A stretch of 64,000 nt of DNA from an uncultured bacterium (GCA_905214725.1 CAJMNH010000002.1:124001-188000); one strand, 5' to 3'. Shown: positions 1 through 9,169, numbered from the stretch's first letter. Notes: generated by a model from the sequence alone, not told the origin. Numbers and translations: made by a program.

Positions 1-216
1 GACGAAGCGTGGAGCTGCTGGCGCGTAACGCCGATGGCCACCAACGTCCAGTGGATCTTCTTCCGCCGCCCGGGCAGCGACGAGGTGCTCGTGAAGTTCC
101 TCTTCAACGAACGCGAATCCCGCATCCGTCTCGAAAGCGATCTGGCGCCCTACTATCGGTGGAACGACGTGAAAAACTATTTCGAACAGCGCATCGCCAC
201 GCAGACCAGACCGTAG
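1..216 (+). CDS. histidine-type phosphatase, 3' end only
   Basis: The frame is open from base 1 and gives the last 71 residues of a protein whose start lies left of the window. It aligns almost without gaps to the C-terminus of the histidine phosphatase at 4522-5805 (shared WSCWRVTPM, LVKFLFNERESRI, ESDLAPYYRWNDVK). Parts of the DNA are identical, notably around 135-178 against 5722-5765. The two genes are therefore paralogues in the same orientation, separated by the divergent BspA-like gene. No catalytic motif is in the visible part, so function rests on the paralogue. Confidence 0.85.
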   Translation, partial: DEAWSCWRVTPMATNVQWIFFRRPGSDEVLVKFLFNERESRIRLESDLAPYYRWNDVKNYFEQRIATQTRP

Positions 217-240
217 CGTAAGCTGCCCGTTTCTGCCGGA

Positions 241-276
241 TTCGCCCCTGCCGCAGCAATTTGCAGCAGGGGCGAA
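241..276 (+). terminator. rho-independent terminator after the phosphatase fragment
   Basis: A perfect 11-bp stem (TTCGCCCCTGC at 241-251 with its complement at 266-276) is followed by a short pyrimidine-rich stretch. The CGCCCCTG stem core also occurs in the terminator of the paralogous phosphatase at 5826-5858, so the terminator was probably duplicated with the gene. Confidence 0.65.
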
Positions 277-408
277 TTTCCGTTTCGGAGAAACCGCCGG
301 TCGGCGGTCTAAAGGAGGTGAAGCAAAGTACGGCCCGTCGCGCAAGGCGGCAGACTGCCGGCATCGGCGGACGAAGCCGGAGCCCGAAACCGTGTGTCGG
401 GAAGGAAT

Positions 409-442
409 AAAAAGCACCGTCCCGAACGATTTCAGGACGGTG
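409..442 (-). terminator. terminator of the BspA-like lipoprotein gene
   Basis: CACCGTCC at 415-422 pairs with GGACGGTG at 435-442. Read leftward the stem is followed by CTTTTTATTCC, a T-rich tail as expected just past the stop codon at 466. Confidence 0.65.
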
Positions 443-465
443 TTGTCAACTTACAAAGAAAACCC

Positions 466-3400
466 TCAATGAACCGACATCATCGACAGACGGCCCATGC
501 CGAGGGGCGCGGCTGCCGGTGTCCTCGCCTCGGTCGGACGCAGCGATTCGAATTTTGCAGCCGACCGCTTCGCCGAAACCGAAGCCGCGGGGGCCTTGGT
601 CAGTTTGTAGGGACCTACGCCGTAGTCGACCTTCACATTGTCGCCCTCGCCGACCAGATAACCCGGACGGATCAGGTTTTGCGCCTCGTAATACTTTCCA
701 CCCGTATAGAGGACGTAGTCCAGGCCGGTAATCTGCTGCGTAATGCCGTTGTTGTCGTTGAACGTGCCGCAGGTGATCGTGATTTCGTTCGAAGCGGTAT
801 CATAAACCCCTGAGACAAGCGTATCTTCCGACACCCAGATCGACGGCTGCGACTCCTCGTTGAGGAAACGATAACGAATATAGATATAATAGGAGAATCC
901 GTACATTCCCAAATCCTCGTAGGAATTGATCCCGATCGTTCCGTCCGAATTGTAGCTCATATAGAAAGGATACGAATCCACTTTCGCCTCCTCTTCAGTC
1001 GCCTGCTTTCCGCTGCTCAAGATGGTAGCGCCCCAGTCGTAGACACGGAAACTCTCGTCGTTGCGGTAAGGTTCAATACGGATGGTGTAGGTCTGCGGCT
1101 GTTTGGTAACCTCTGAGGAAGTCGTCGTGACGGTCCACGTCCCGATGTAACGTTCGTAGTCGGCGCTGCCCTGCGGACGGGCCGCCGTCGTGACGACGGC
1201 AGTTTCGAAGACCTTCCCGTGAGCATTGTTGCCGCGCACGAGCAGCATGTATTCGGTCTGCGGTTCGAGATCGTGGAACGAAAGCACCAACCCCTCGTCC
1301 GACATCAACGTCGGGAGTTGCGCTGCCGTAAATCCAATGCCGTATTTATTGGTCGCCTTCTCCATGTCGCCTTCGAACTCGTCGAGCACGCTCTGCACGA
1401 GCTGCGTCGTACCGATGATGTATTTGCCCGATTTGAACTCCGTGCCCTTGATCGTAAAGTCGATGGCATGATACTCCATGCCCTCGGGTGCCGCATGGGA
1501 GATCGAGATAGTCGGCGCTGCCGTCGTACCGTCGCCGATACCGCCCCATGCGATGGGTGCGATCGCGTAGTCGGCCATCTTCGTACAGTTCTTGAAGCAG
1601 TCCTTGACGTCTCTTCCGCTACTTACTGCCGAATCCGGCACCTTCTCGAAGAGGTCTCGATAATTGACCCGATCATAGAGGTGTACCTTCACCGGTTTGC
1701 TCTCGACCTCAATAGTCATATAAGGCGATTCGCCCGTGAAGGCCGTGCAACCTTCGAAGGCCGAAGCCGTCGCGTTGATCGACGTCATCTTGTCGAACAG
1801 CGTCGCAGGCAACGATTCGAGCGACGTACACCCCTTGAACATCTCCTTGATGTTTGTACATCCGACCATCGCGTCGAAGAACCCCTCGGGAAGCGTTTCG
1901 AGTGACGTACAGTTCGTGAACATCGACAGAGCGGTCGTGATGCCCGTCATGTTTTTCAGCAGGCCGGCAGGAAGGCTTTTGAGCGATGTACAGCCGTTGA
2001 ACATGTTACCGACCGAAATGGAATTCGTACAACTCGAAGGGAAATAATCCGCAGGTACCGTCGTCATGGCCGTACAACCTCTCCAAAGCGAAGCCACATT
2101 CGAGACATTCGGAAGTTTGGACAAAGACGGGAAATCGGTCATTTTCAAACAGTTTTCGAAGAGATAGGAGACGTCCACCGCCTTGACCGACGGATCCACG
2201 TTGCTCCCGACCTTGTCAAACAATCCTTCGGGAAGATTGCCCAGTGACTTGCAACCGCTGAAAAGAGACCCTATCGTAGTCGTCTTCGTGAAGGGATCGA
2301 GCAGCCCTGCAGGAACCGACTCCAACGAAGAGCAACCTTTGAAGATCATTCCGCTGGCTGTCGCCTCGGTCTGAGACTTGAAGAAATCATTCGGAACCGT
2401 ACGCAGCGAGGAACAGCCGCTGAAGAAACTCGAAACGGTCGTTACCTTCGTCAACTTGTCGAGCAGTCCGTCGGGAACCGTAACAAGCGCCATACAGTTG
2501 GTGAACAGATCCGAAACAGCGGTCACCTCCGTCAAATTGTCGAACAGGCCGGCGGGAATTTCCGTCACGTTCTTACAGCCCTTAAACGCCGAAGCCAGCG
2601 AAGCGATCTTCGGGCAATTGTCGAAGAAACCCTCCGGAATGGATGTCAACGACGAGCAGCCCGAAAAGAGCGAAGCGGCGGAAGTCAACTCCGTACACTG
2701 GTCGATCAGGCCGACGGGAACCGCCGTAAGCAGCGTACAGTTATAGAACATACTCTCCACGGTGGTCACCTTGGCGAAAGCGCCCGCATCGGGCAGCGCT
2801 ACCTGTGTAAGACCCTTGTTGTTGTAGAACGCCTCGTCGAGCGATTCTAGCCCCAGCTGGCCCCACTGGATTACACGCACGATGGCGCTCTGACTGGTTT
2901 TGGTCAATCGATTGCCGAGCGCCGTCACCGAACCGGTCACCGTCACATAGTATTCGCCCTCCTGCTCGTAGACATGCTGGGGATTCACAGCCGTCACGGC
3001 TTCGGTCTTGCCGTCGCCCCAGTCCACCGTGGCGTCCACCGTACCCGTCAGCGGAAGGATAAGCGTGTTCTTCATGCTGCTCGCCGTCACATTGACCTTG
3101 ACAACGAACGCCGTCGGATCGAGGTTTGCCTTCTGGTAGACCAGCAGCGTCTCGACGACGACACCCGAACTGGTGAGTTCGATCTTCGCCGAGCGCGGCT
3201 CCATCGTATCGTTGGCCTTCGCCGAGAAGGTCAGCGTCTCTTGGCGCATGGCGCGCGTCTCTACGCGGGAGAGCCACCCCTTGGCATCGGCGGGAATCAC
3301 GGCCTCGTAATCCAGGTTGGTTTCCAGTTCGAAGCTGACCGTTCCGCCGACTGCGGCAGCCTCCTGCGACTGCGTGGTAACGTTCATCACGCCCGAAATG

Positions 3401-4260
3401 AAGGTCAGCGTCTTCATGATCGTCTTCGATCCGCCGTCGCTCAGCAGGACGATCACACGGCCCGTCGAACTCTCGGCCGGAGCCTTGACAACGATCTTGC
3501 CGCCGGTCGTGCCGTCCATCACCACTTCGGCCTCCCAATCGCCCTTGGCGATCGCCTCGACGATGCTCTTGTCGTCGGCGCCCGTCAGCACGAAGGGGAT
3601 TTCCGTCGTTGCGCCCGCCATAATCAATTCGGGCAGCGATTCGAACGCGATACCGAATTCCTTATATAATTCCAGCGTCAGCACCGTATCGTCAGCGAGC
3701 GTCAGATAGACCCAACGACCGTCCTCGCTCGTCTCGACGTGCTTGAAGAAAGCGTCGCCGTCGGCACCCGTTGCCTCGCCGCACTCCTTCCATGTCGCCT
3801 CCTTGTCATAAGAGACGTACCACATACCGTTTTCGATCTTGAAAACGGGCGTTATGCCGTCTTCGCCCGAAACGGGCAGTTTCTTCCCGCCCGCTTCGAT
3901 AAATTTGCCGTCGAGCGTCCAATAATATTTTCCGTCGGAGTCGAGCTTCACGCCGATAACGGGAGCGGCTTCCGCTTCTCCGTCCTTGATGACGATCTGC
4001 GACGCTTCTCCGTCAGAGTTCACCAGTGAAAGCGTGTACCCCCCCCCTTCGGTATTCTCGGTCACCCCCGTGATGAAGAGTTTGCCGTCGATGAACGACT
4101 GCAAGGTACCAACATTCTTGTTGAGCGAGTTTACGGCCTTTTCGAGCGCATCGACACGATCTTCCAGACCGCCGAGTCGTTCCTGCACGTTCGAATCGTC
4201 GTACTCGCAACCGGCCAATGCCAGACACAGCACCGCCGCCAAGTAAAACAGTTTTTTCAT
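466..4260 (-). CDS. BspA-like LRR surface lipoprotein with in-frame G9 tract
   Basis: This 1264-residue protein starts with a lipoprotein signal peptide (LALAGC, Cys18). A short coiled coil (about 22-55) leads into a DUF4988-like region (about 56-200). BACON/Ig-like segments follow, then a PKD-like domain (about 385-450, core VDWGDG). About fifteen leucine-rich repeats of the BspA type follow (pattern FxGCxSLxxVPxGLFD). After these come an FN3-like domain (LEPQTEYMLLV) and a C-terminal beta module starting near YIGTWTVTTTS. The family is surface-exposed and often binds host proteins or glycans; the ligand here is unknown. Codons 72-74 are three consecutive GGG triplets (4039-4047). Gain or loss of one base would truncate the protein after the signal and coiled coil, so it may be phase variable. 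A possible -7 element TATATTTA lies at 4323-4330. The gene diverges from the phosphatase. Confidence 0.9.
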   Translation of the reverse strand: MKKLFYLAAVLCLALAGCEYDDSNVQERLGGLEDRVDALEKAVNSLNKNVGTLQSFIDGKLFITGVTENTEGGGYTLSLVNSDGEASQIVIKDGEAEAAPVIGVKLDSDGKYYWTLDGKFIEAGGKKLPVSGEDGITPVFKIENGMWYVSYDKEATWKECGEATGADGDAFFKHVETSEDGRWVYLTLADDTVLTLELYKEFGIAFESLPELIMAGATTEIPFVLTGADDKSIVEAIAKGDWEAEVVMDGTTGGKIVVKAPAESSTGRVIVLLSDGGSKTIMKTLTFISGVMNVTTQSQEAAAVGGTVSFELETNLDYEAVIPADAKGWLSRVETRAMRQETLTFSAKANDTMEPRSAKIELTSSGVVVETLLVYQKANLDPTAFVVKVNVTASSMKNTLILPLTGTVDATVDWGDGKTEAVTAVNPQHVYEQEGEYYVTVTGSVTALGNRLTKTSQSAIVRVIQWGQLGLESLDEAFYNNKGLTQVALPDAGAFAKVTTVESMFYNCTLLTAVPVGLIDQCTELTSAASLFSGCSSLTSIPEGFFDNCPKIASLASAFKGCKNVTEIPAGLFDNLTEVTAVSDLFTNCMALVTVPDGLLDKLTKVTTVSSFFSGCSSLRTVPNDFFKSQTEATASGMIFKGCSSLESVPAGLLDPFTKTTTIGSLFSGCKSLGNLPEGLFDKVGSNVDPSVKAVDVSYLFENCLKMTDFPSLSKLPNVSNVASLWRGCTAMTTVPADYFPSSCTNSISVGNMFNGCTSLKSLPAGLLKNMTGITTALSMFTNCTSLETLPEGFFDAMVGCTNIKEMFKGCTSLESLPATLFDKMTSINATASAFEGCTAFTGESPYMTIEVESKPVKVHLYDRVNYRDLFEKVPDSAVSSGRDVKDCFKNCTKMADYAIAPIAWGGIGDGTTAAPTISISHAAPEGMEYHAIDFTIKGTEFKSGKYIIGTTQLVQSVLDEFEGDMEKATNKYGIGFTAAQLPTLMSDEGLVLSFHDLEPQTEYMLLVRGNNAHGKVFETAVVTTAARPQGSADYERYIGTWTVTTTSSEVTKQPQTYTIRIEPYRNDESFRVYDWGATILSSGKQATEEEAKVDSYPFYMSYNSDGTIGINSYEDLGMYGFSYYIYIRYRFLNEESQPSIWVSEDTLVSGVYDTASNEITITCGTFNDNNGITQQITGLDYVLYTGGKYYEAQNLIRPGYLVGEGDNVKVDYGVGPYKLTKAPAASVSAKRSAAKFESLRPTEARTPAAAPLGMGRLSMMSVH
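4039..4047 (-). repeat. G9 homopolymer tract inside the BspA-like gene
   Basis: Nine C on the plus strand, nine G on the coding strand, encode Gly72-Gly74. Tract length nine keeps the gene in frame (ON). Confidence 0.9.
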
Positions 4261-4390
4261 GCGAATAAATTAATAAATAAATAAACTAACCTGATTGGAT
4301 CGTTTGCACAATCCGCACAACGTAAATATACTAAATTATCGAATAATTCCACTATTTTGTCCGAAAAAGATACTCGATTTCACAAAAAAA

Positions 4391-4422
4391 ATTGGAATGC
4401 ATACGTTCATGTTGTAATTTTG
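4391..4422 (+). promoter_or_regulatory. promoter of histidine phosphatase
   Basis: TAATTTTG at 4415-4422 matches the Bacteroidota -7 element TAnnTTTG. ATTG at 4391-4394 is a 3/4 match to the -33 element, with a 20-bp spacer. The predicted transcript starts about 90 bp before the ATG at 4522. Confidence 0.5.
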
Positions 4423-4521
4423 TCCCGTCTGCGGGCGAGGCGATCTTCGGCGCAGAATTCATTCGGATCACGCCGGACGCGGAAAACGACGACAAAAAAG
4501 CGAACACAAAAAAGCGAACAT

Positions 4522-5805
4522 ATGAAATTCAATCTGTGGATACTGTCGGCGCTCCTGCTGCTGACGCAGGGCGCAGCGGCGCAGAGCACGCGCGAAGAGA
4601 CGACGGCGGATCCCGACCGCATGGGCGGATTCTACTATTGCTATCACTACCGGCCTACCGAAACCGCTCCCATTCCCGATGGGTACAAGCCTTTCTACAT
4701 CAGCCATTACGGCCGTCACGGTTCGCGCTGGCACACCTCGAAGGAGATTTACGAACGTCCCTGCGCGCTGCTGACCAAAGCCCGCGAAGCCGGAAAGCTG
4801 ACCCCGTTGGGCGAAAGCGTTCTCGAACGGGTCCGGCTGGCGGCCGACGACGCACGCGGACGGTACGGCGATCTGACACCGCGCGGCGTCGGCGAACACC
4901 GCGGCATCGCCGAACGGATGTATCGCTCCTTTCCCGAAGTCTTCTCCACGGCCGACGGCCGGCTCTGCCGCGTGCGCGCCCGTTCGACGATGGTGCCGCG
5001 CTGCATCATGAGCATGGTCGCCGCAGGCGAACGGCTCAAGGAGCTCAATCCCGCGATCGACATCACGCGCGAAGCGAGCAAACGTTACCTCGACTACCTG
5101 TTCAATATGGTCGAGGCTCCGAAAATCACGGACGAGGTCAAAGGCCGTATCGAAAAACTGCGCAAGAAGCGTTACAAACCCGAACGGCTGATCCGCACCC
5201 TTTTCACCGATCCGGCGTTTGTCGGCGGCGACAAGGAACGCCGGCAATTGATGAGCGACCTCTACTTCGTCGGATCGCTCATGCAGGACGTCGATTATCT
5301 CGGCTGCACGCTTTTCGACATCTTTACGACCGATGAACTCTACGCCCTTTATGAGATCGAGAATTACAAGGGCTACATCGAGGTGGGGCCTTCGGCCGAG
5401 TTCGGCCGCCGCGCCCTGAGCGACGCCGTGCCCCTGCTGCGGAACTTCGCCGACGAAGCCGACGAAGCGATCGCCACGGGTAATTTGTCCGCATCCTTGC
5501 GTTACGGCCACGATTCGAACATCATCCCGCTGGTGGCGCTGATGGGCATCGAAGGCTGCGACAACCGCGTGGACGGATTCGACGAGGCGGATGCGGCGTG
5601 GAGCTGCTGGCGCGTAACGCCGATGGTAACCAACATCCAACTGATCTTTTACCGCCGCCCGGGCGGCGGTGAAACGCTGGTGAAGTTCCTTTTCAACGAA
5701 CGCGAATCCCGCATCCCGCTCGAAAGCGATCTGGCGCCCTACTATCGGTGGAACGACGTGAAAAAGTATTTCGACGAGCGGATCGCACAAACCGCAAAAA
5801 AGTAG
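4522..5805 (+). CDS. secreted histidine acid phosphatase (phytase/MINPP-like)
   Basis: This 427-residue protein has an N-terminal signal peptide ending in QGAAAQ, so it probably acts in the periplasm or on the surface. The start was set at 4522 because the upstream in-frame extension is basic and precedes a normal signal peptide. The catalytic phosphohistidine motif RHGSRWHTS lies at about residues 55-63. The proton donor appears as GHDSN in the C-terminal third (HD rather than the HAE typical of MINPP). The family removes phosphate from sugar phosphates or inositol phosphates; the substrate cannot be told from sequence. Its 3' end is nearly identical to the fragment at 1-216. Confidence 0.85.
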   Translation: MKFNLWILSALLLLTQGAAAQSTREETTADPDRMGGFYYCYHYRPTETAPIPDGYKPFYISHYGRHGSRWHTSKEIYERPCALLTKAREAGKLTPLGESVLERVRLAADDARGRYGDLTPRGVGEHRGIAERMYRSFPEVFSTADGRLCRVRARSTMVPRCIMSMVAAGERLKELNPAIDITREASKRYLDYLFNMVEAPKITDEVKGRIEKLRKKRYKPERLIRTLFTDPAFVGGDKERRQLMSDLYFVGSLMQDVDYLGCTLFDIFTTDELYALYEIENYKGYIEVGPSAEFGRRALSDAVPLLRNFADEADEAIATGNLSASLRYGHDSNIIPLVALMGIEGCDNRVDGFDEADAAWSCWRVTPMVTNIQLIFYRRPGGGETLVKFLFNERESRIPLESDLAPYYRWNDVKKYFDERIAQTAKK

Positions 5806-5825
5806 TTCTGCCCAATTGATAAACG

Positions 5826-5858
5826 ACGCCCCTGAACCGAATACCGATTCAGGGGCGT
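5826..5858 (+). terminator. terminator of the histidine phosphatase gene
   Basis: A perfect 11-bp stem (ACGCCCCTGAA at 5826-5836 with its complement at 5848-5858) lies 20 bp past the stop codon. It shares its stem core with the hairpin at 241-276. Confidence 0.65.
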
Positions 5859-5945
5859 TCGCCATTCATTCCCGCCGGGAGCGAAACCCGTCCCGACGAG
5901 ACCCGTCCAAGATACCGGCGATACGCCGCTCGTTCCCGAAAAATA

Positions 5946-5975
5946 ACGGGCGATCCCCTTTCGGAAATCGCCCGT
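5946..5975 (-). terminator. terminator of rpsU
   Basis: ACGGGCGAT at 5946-5954 pairs with ATCGCCCGT at 5967-5975. On the minus strand the stem is followed by TATTTTTCG. It lies 19 bp past the rpsU stop. Confidence 0.75.
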
Positions 5976-5993
5976 GTCATCGAAACGAACGGA

Positions 5994-6185
5994 TTACTCG
6001 TCGTCACGGTTCATGTGCTCCACGTAAATGGCGTGCTGCATCGCTTCGCGCTTGGCGATCGACGGCTTAGTGAAGTACTGGCGGCGGCGCAGTTCCTTCA
6101 AAACGCCCGTGCGCTCGTATTTACGCTTGAACTTCTTGAGGGCCTTCTCGATGTTTTCGCCCTCTTTAACCGGCATGATAATCAT
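5994..6185 (-). CDS. rpsU: 30S ribosomal protein bS21
   Basis: This 63-residue basic protein begins MIIMPVKEGENIEKALK, the usual bS21 N-terminus, and contains the conserved KFKRKYERTG and LRRRQYF segments. The start at 6185 was chosen by this family N-terminus; an upstream in-frame extension does not look like protein. bS21 sits on the 30S platform near the 3' end of 16S rRNA. In Bacteroidota it helps occlude the anti-Shine-Dalgarno sequence. The start codon is preceded by TAAGGA with a 5-nt gap, a Shine-Dalgarno-like site. The gene follows the HhH protein gene by 87 bp and has its own terminator. Confidence 0.95.
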   Translation of the reverse strand: MIIMPVKEGENIEKALKKFKRKYERTGVLKELRRRQYFTKPSIAKREAMQHAIYVEHMNRDDE

Positions 6186-6190
6186 ACTAT

Positions 6191-6196
6191 TCCTTA
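6191..6196 (-). promoter_or_regulatory. Shine-Dalgarno-like site of rpsU
   Basis: TAAGGA on the minus strand ends 5 nt before the rpsU ATG. Bacteroidota mRNAs mostly lack such sites, but rpsU mRNA is a described exception tied to autoregulation by bS21. The match here is short, so this is suggestive only. Confidence 0.4.
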
Positions 6197-6272
6197 ATTT
6201 TAACGTTTTACAGAATTTTGTTTGAAAGGTTGCGGATCGTTGCGGCCTCCGCCGGCCGTAAATCGGTGTCAA

Positions 6273-7325
6273 TCAATGGATACTGTCTTTCTCTCGTACC
6301 CCGAAGCGAAGATAGGGACGCAGTCTCGCCGCCTCCTCACGTGTCAATATGTCGTCTTCGATCAGTTCTTCTAAGGTACTCCAGCCTCCTTTCAATTGTC
6401 TTTGTTTCACTATTTTCCGAAGCATGCGCGGCGGAATATAGGGATGCGCAGCCATCGCTTTCGGAGTTGCAAAGTTAATATCAATTTTTGAAATTCTGCA
6501 ACTATCGACCGAAATTTGTTTCACAATCCGCTCATAATTGCTCTCCGTGACGCCCTTCACCTCGGCCAACTGTTCCGCACGGCAAAATCCGCCCAGCCGC
6601 CGGCGGTAGTCGAGAATCGCGCCGACAGTCTTTTCGCCGATACCGCTCACGGAGCGCAGCGTCGCCGAATCGGCCGTATTGAGCTCCACCGGATCGCGCA
6701 GCGGACGCCGCCGCTCGGGAAAGATGGCGTATGCCGCCAGACGCCGGCCGGCCGAATCGCCGATGATCGGATAGTCGCACAACTCCTCTTCGTCGCGAAA
6801 ACCGCCGATAAGCTCGTTGTAGTCCGCGATCGCCTCGGCCTGCCGCTTCGTAAATCCGACGGCGCGCAAGAAACGCGCCGTCATCGTATCGATGCGGAAC
6901 GGGACGAGCGGCGCAACAATACGCTCGCGGCGTTCGAAGGGCTTGTGCAAACGCTGCGCAGAGTCGCGTCGGGGTCGGAAACGATACTCCGCTCCGATCT
7001 TTATATAGGGTTCCAGCCGACCGTACATCGAGTCGCTCACCTGATAGCAGGCGGCGAAATCCTCCGGTATGCGGAAAATCTTGCCCGCCGCACGAAAACG
7101 CAGCACACCGGCGGCATCCTGTTTCGTGAAACCCAGACGCCGCAGCGCACGGTAATCGACCGTATTGGGATCGAAATCGAAAAGTTCGGCCGCAGCCTCC
7201 GGCGTTTCGGCCGCCGGAGCCTCCTCGCGCAATGCTTTGGGTTCGAGCAGCAGGAACGCCGTCACGGCCAGCACCAACAACGGCAACAGCAGAACGAGCG
7301 TCCGGCGATCCTCACGCGACCACAT
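6273..7325 (-). CDS. membrane-anchored helix-hairpin-helix protein (ComEA-like repeats)
   Basis: This 350-residue protein has one N-terminal membrane helix (about 10-27) followed by four ComEA-like helix-hairpin-helix modules. They begin near FDFDPNTVDYRAL, VPFRIDTMTARFL, VELNTADSATLRSV and IDINFATPKAMAA. Such modules bind DNA without sequence specificity, so it may hold DNA at the membrane, as ComEA does during uptake; the actual role here is unknown. The ATG at 7325 overlaps the stop of ubiD (TGATG), so it is probably translationally coupled; GTG codons at 7328 and 7331 are alternatives. Confidence 0.75.
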   Translation of the reverse strand: MWSREDRRTLVLLLPLLVLAVTAFLLLEPKALREEAPAAETPEAAAELFDFDPNTVDYRALRRLGFTKQDAAGVLRFRAAGKIFRIPEDFAACYQVSDSMYGRLEPYIKIGAEYRFRPRRDSAQRLHKPFERRERIVAPLVPFRIDTMTARFLRAVGFTKRQAEAIADYNELIGGFRDEEELCDYPIIGDSAGRRLAAYAIFPERRRPLRDPVELNTADSATLRSVSGIGEKTVGAILDYRRRLGGFCRAEQLAEVKGVTESNYERIVKQISVDSCRISKIDINFATPKAMAAHPYIPPRMLRKIVKQRQLKGGWSTLEELIEDDILTREEAARLRPYLRFGVREKDSIH

Positions 7326-9169
7326 CACCACGCGGCTTTATCGGACAACAACAACCGGCGGTAACGCTCCGACGGCGACGGCATCGGCTCCCCCAGCCCA
7401 TATTCCGCCCAACGGGCGTCCACCTTCGCAACCGTCGCAGGCGACGCAACGGCCACGTTCGGGAAACGTGCGGGATGTCCCGGCACACCGGGCCGTTTAC
7501 TGCGCGCATCCACGACAACCATGCCCCCGACGACCCTCACATCGCGCCGCGGATCGCTGTCGGCCGCCGCCAGCCACAGCAGATCGGCCGCCGTCAGCCC
7601 TTCGGCTTCACGGTCGAACAGCACGGCGAACTTCACGCCCTGCACGGAATTCCGCGCGAAGAAGGCCGCCGCATCGACGCGCTCCGTCGCGCGGTCGACA
7701 AACAGCGCCAACGTGTGCCACTGCGCGGCCCAGTCGGTCGTCACGGCCTCCACGCCGCCGCACGGTTCGAACCGCGCCGGCAGCTGCAACGGCGGCTCCT
7801 CCCGATCGGCGGCCTGCGTCAGGTCGAAGGCCAGCTTACCGCCGAAGCCCGTCGTCGCCGTGGCGTGGTCGAGCACGTCGAGCACGCCCTCGGCCGCAAT
7901 GAGATCGCGCGCCGGATCAAGGCGGCGCACCAGCGCCGCCAAGACATCGGGATTGCGGATTTCCGTCTCGGCATCTGCGATGGCGAGATACTTGTTGAAC
8001 ATCATCTGGCCTGCCCCCCACAGCGACTGCGCCACCTTGTGCGCCTGCCCCGCGTAACGCCGCTCGATCGACACGACGGCCAGATTGTGCGCCGTACCCG
8101 CCGTCGGCATCCACAGATCGCGCACCTCGGGTTGCACGGCCAGCCGGATCGGGGCCAAAAAGATTCGTTCGGTCGCTTCGGCGATATAGGCGTCCTCCTC
8201 GGGCGGCACACCCACCACCGTGGCGGGATATACGGCGTCACGGCGATGCGTGATCGCCGTCACATGGAACAAGGGATAACGATCTTCGAGCGAGTAGAAT
8301 CCCGTGTGGTCGCCGAACGGCCCCTCGACCGTCTTCTCCTCGGCAGGATCGACATACCCTTCGATCACGAAGTCGCAGTCGTCCGGCACCTCGATTTCGC
8401 AGGTCAGGCAGCGCACCAGCCGCACGGGACGGCGGCGCAGAAACCCCGCCAGCAGATATTCGTCCATGTTGTCGGGCATCGGGGCCGTCGCGGCATAGGT
8501 ATAGGCGGGGTCGCCGCCAAGCGTGACCGCTACCGGCATCCGCCGCCCCTGCCGCCGGTAACCGTCGTAATGACGGGCGCCGGTCTTGTGCACGTGCCAG
8601 TGCATCCCCGTCGTACGGTCGTCGAAAAGCTGCATGCGGTACATTCCCACGTTGCGTACCCCCGTATCGGGATCGAGCGTGTGCACCATCGGCAGCGTGA
8701 CGAACCGCCCGCCGTCCGAAGGCCAGCATTTCAGCACCGGCAGCAGCGACAACCGCGCTTCGTCGCCCCGCAACGCCACCTCCTGACAGGCGCCGCGTCC
8801 GCTCCGGCTTCGGGGCATCCAACGCGCCATTTCGCCCAACAGCGGCAGCATCCGCAACTTCTCCCACAGCGAGGTCTTGGGCGTCATGACCTCGCACAGC
8901 AGGGAGTCGATCCGCGCGGAAAGCGCATCGAGCGACTCCACGCCCAGCGCCAACGCCATGCGCCGCTCGGAACCCATCAGATTAGTCGCCACCGGAAACC
9001 CCGTACCCGTATGTTCGAAGAGAATCGCCTTGCCGCCGTCGGGCTGCTTGGCCATGCGGTCGGTCAGTTCGGCGATCTCCTCGACGGGCGACACCTCGGC
9101 CGCAACGCGCACCAACTCGCCTTCGCGTTCGAGACGTGCGATAAATTCACGCAGATTGTTGTAAGACAT
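7325..9169 (-). CDS. UbiD family decarboxylase (menaquinone biosynthesis type)
   Basis: This 614-residue UbiD-type protein starts MSYNNLREFIARLEREGELV, the classic family N-terminus. Family members are prenylated-FMN-dependent decarboxylases of aromatic or alpha,beta-unsaturated acids. Bacteroidota UbiD proteins of this length (about 600, against about 500 in E. coli) are usually assigned to a late step of menaquinone synthesis. The cofactor partner UbiX is not in the window. The gene is first in a leftward unit with the HhH protein and possibly rpsU, and has a good promoter at 9255-9286. Confidence 0.85.
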   Translation of the reverse strand: MSYNNLREFIARLEREGELVRVAAEVSPVEEIAELTDRMAKQPDGGKAILFEHTGTGFPVATNLMGSERRMALALGVESLDALSARIDSLLCEVMTPKTSLWEKLRMLPLLGEMARWMPRSRSGRGACQEVALRGDEARLSLLPVLKCWPSDGGRFVTLPMVHTLDPDTGVRNVGMYRMQLFDDRTTGMHWHVHKTGARHYDGYRRQGRRMPVAVTLGGDPAYTYAATAPMPDNMDEYLLAGFLRRRPVRLVRCLTCEIEVPDDCDFVIEGYVDPAEEKTVEGPFGDHTGFYSLEDRYPLFHVTAITHRRDAVYPATVVGVPPEEDAYIAEATERIFLAPIRLAVQPEVRDLWMPTAGTAHNLAVVSIERRYAGQAHKVAQSLWGAGQMMFNKYLAIADAETEIRNPDVLAALVRRLDPARDLIAAEGVLDVLDHATATTGFGGKLAFDLTQAADREEPPLQLPARFEPCGGVEAVTTDWAAQWHTLALFVDRATERVDAAAFFARNSVQGVKFAVLFDREAEGLTAADLLWLAAADSDPRRDVRVVGGMVVVDARSKRPGVPGHPARFPNVAVASPATVAKVDARWAEYGLGEPMPSPSERYRRLLLSDKAAW

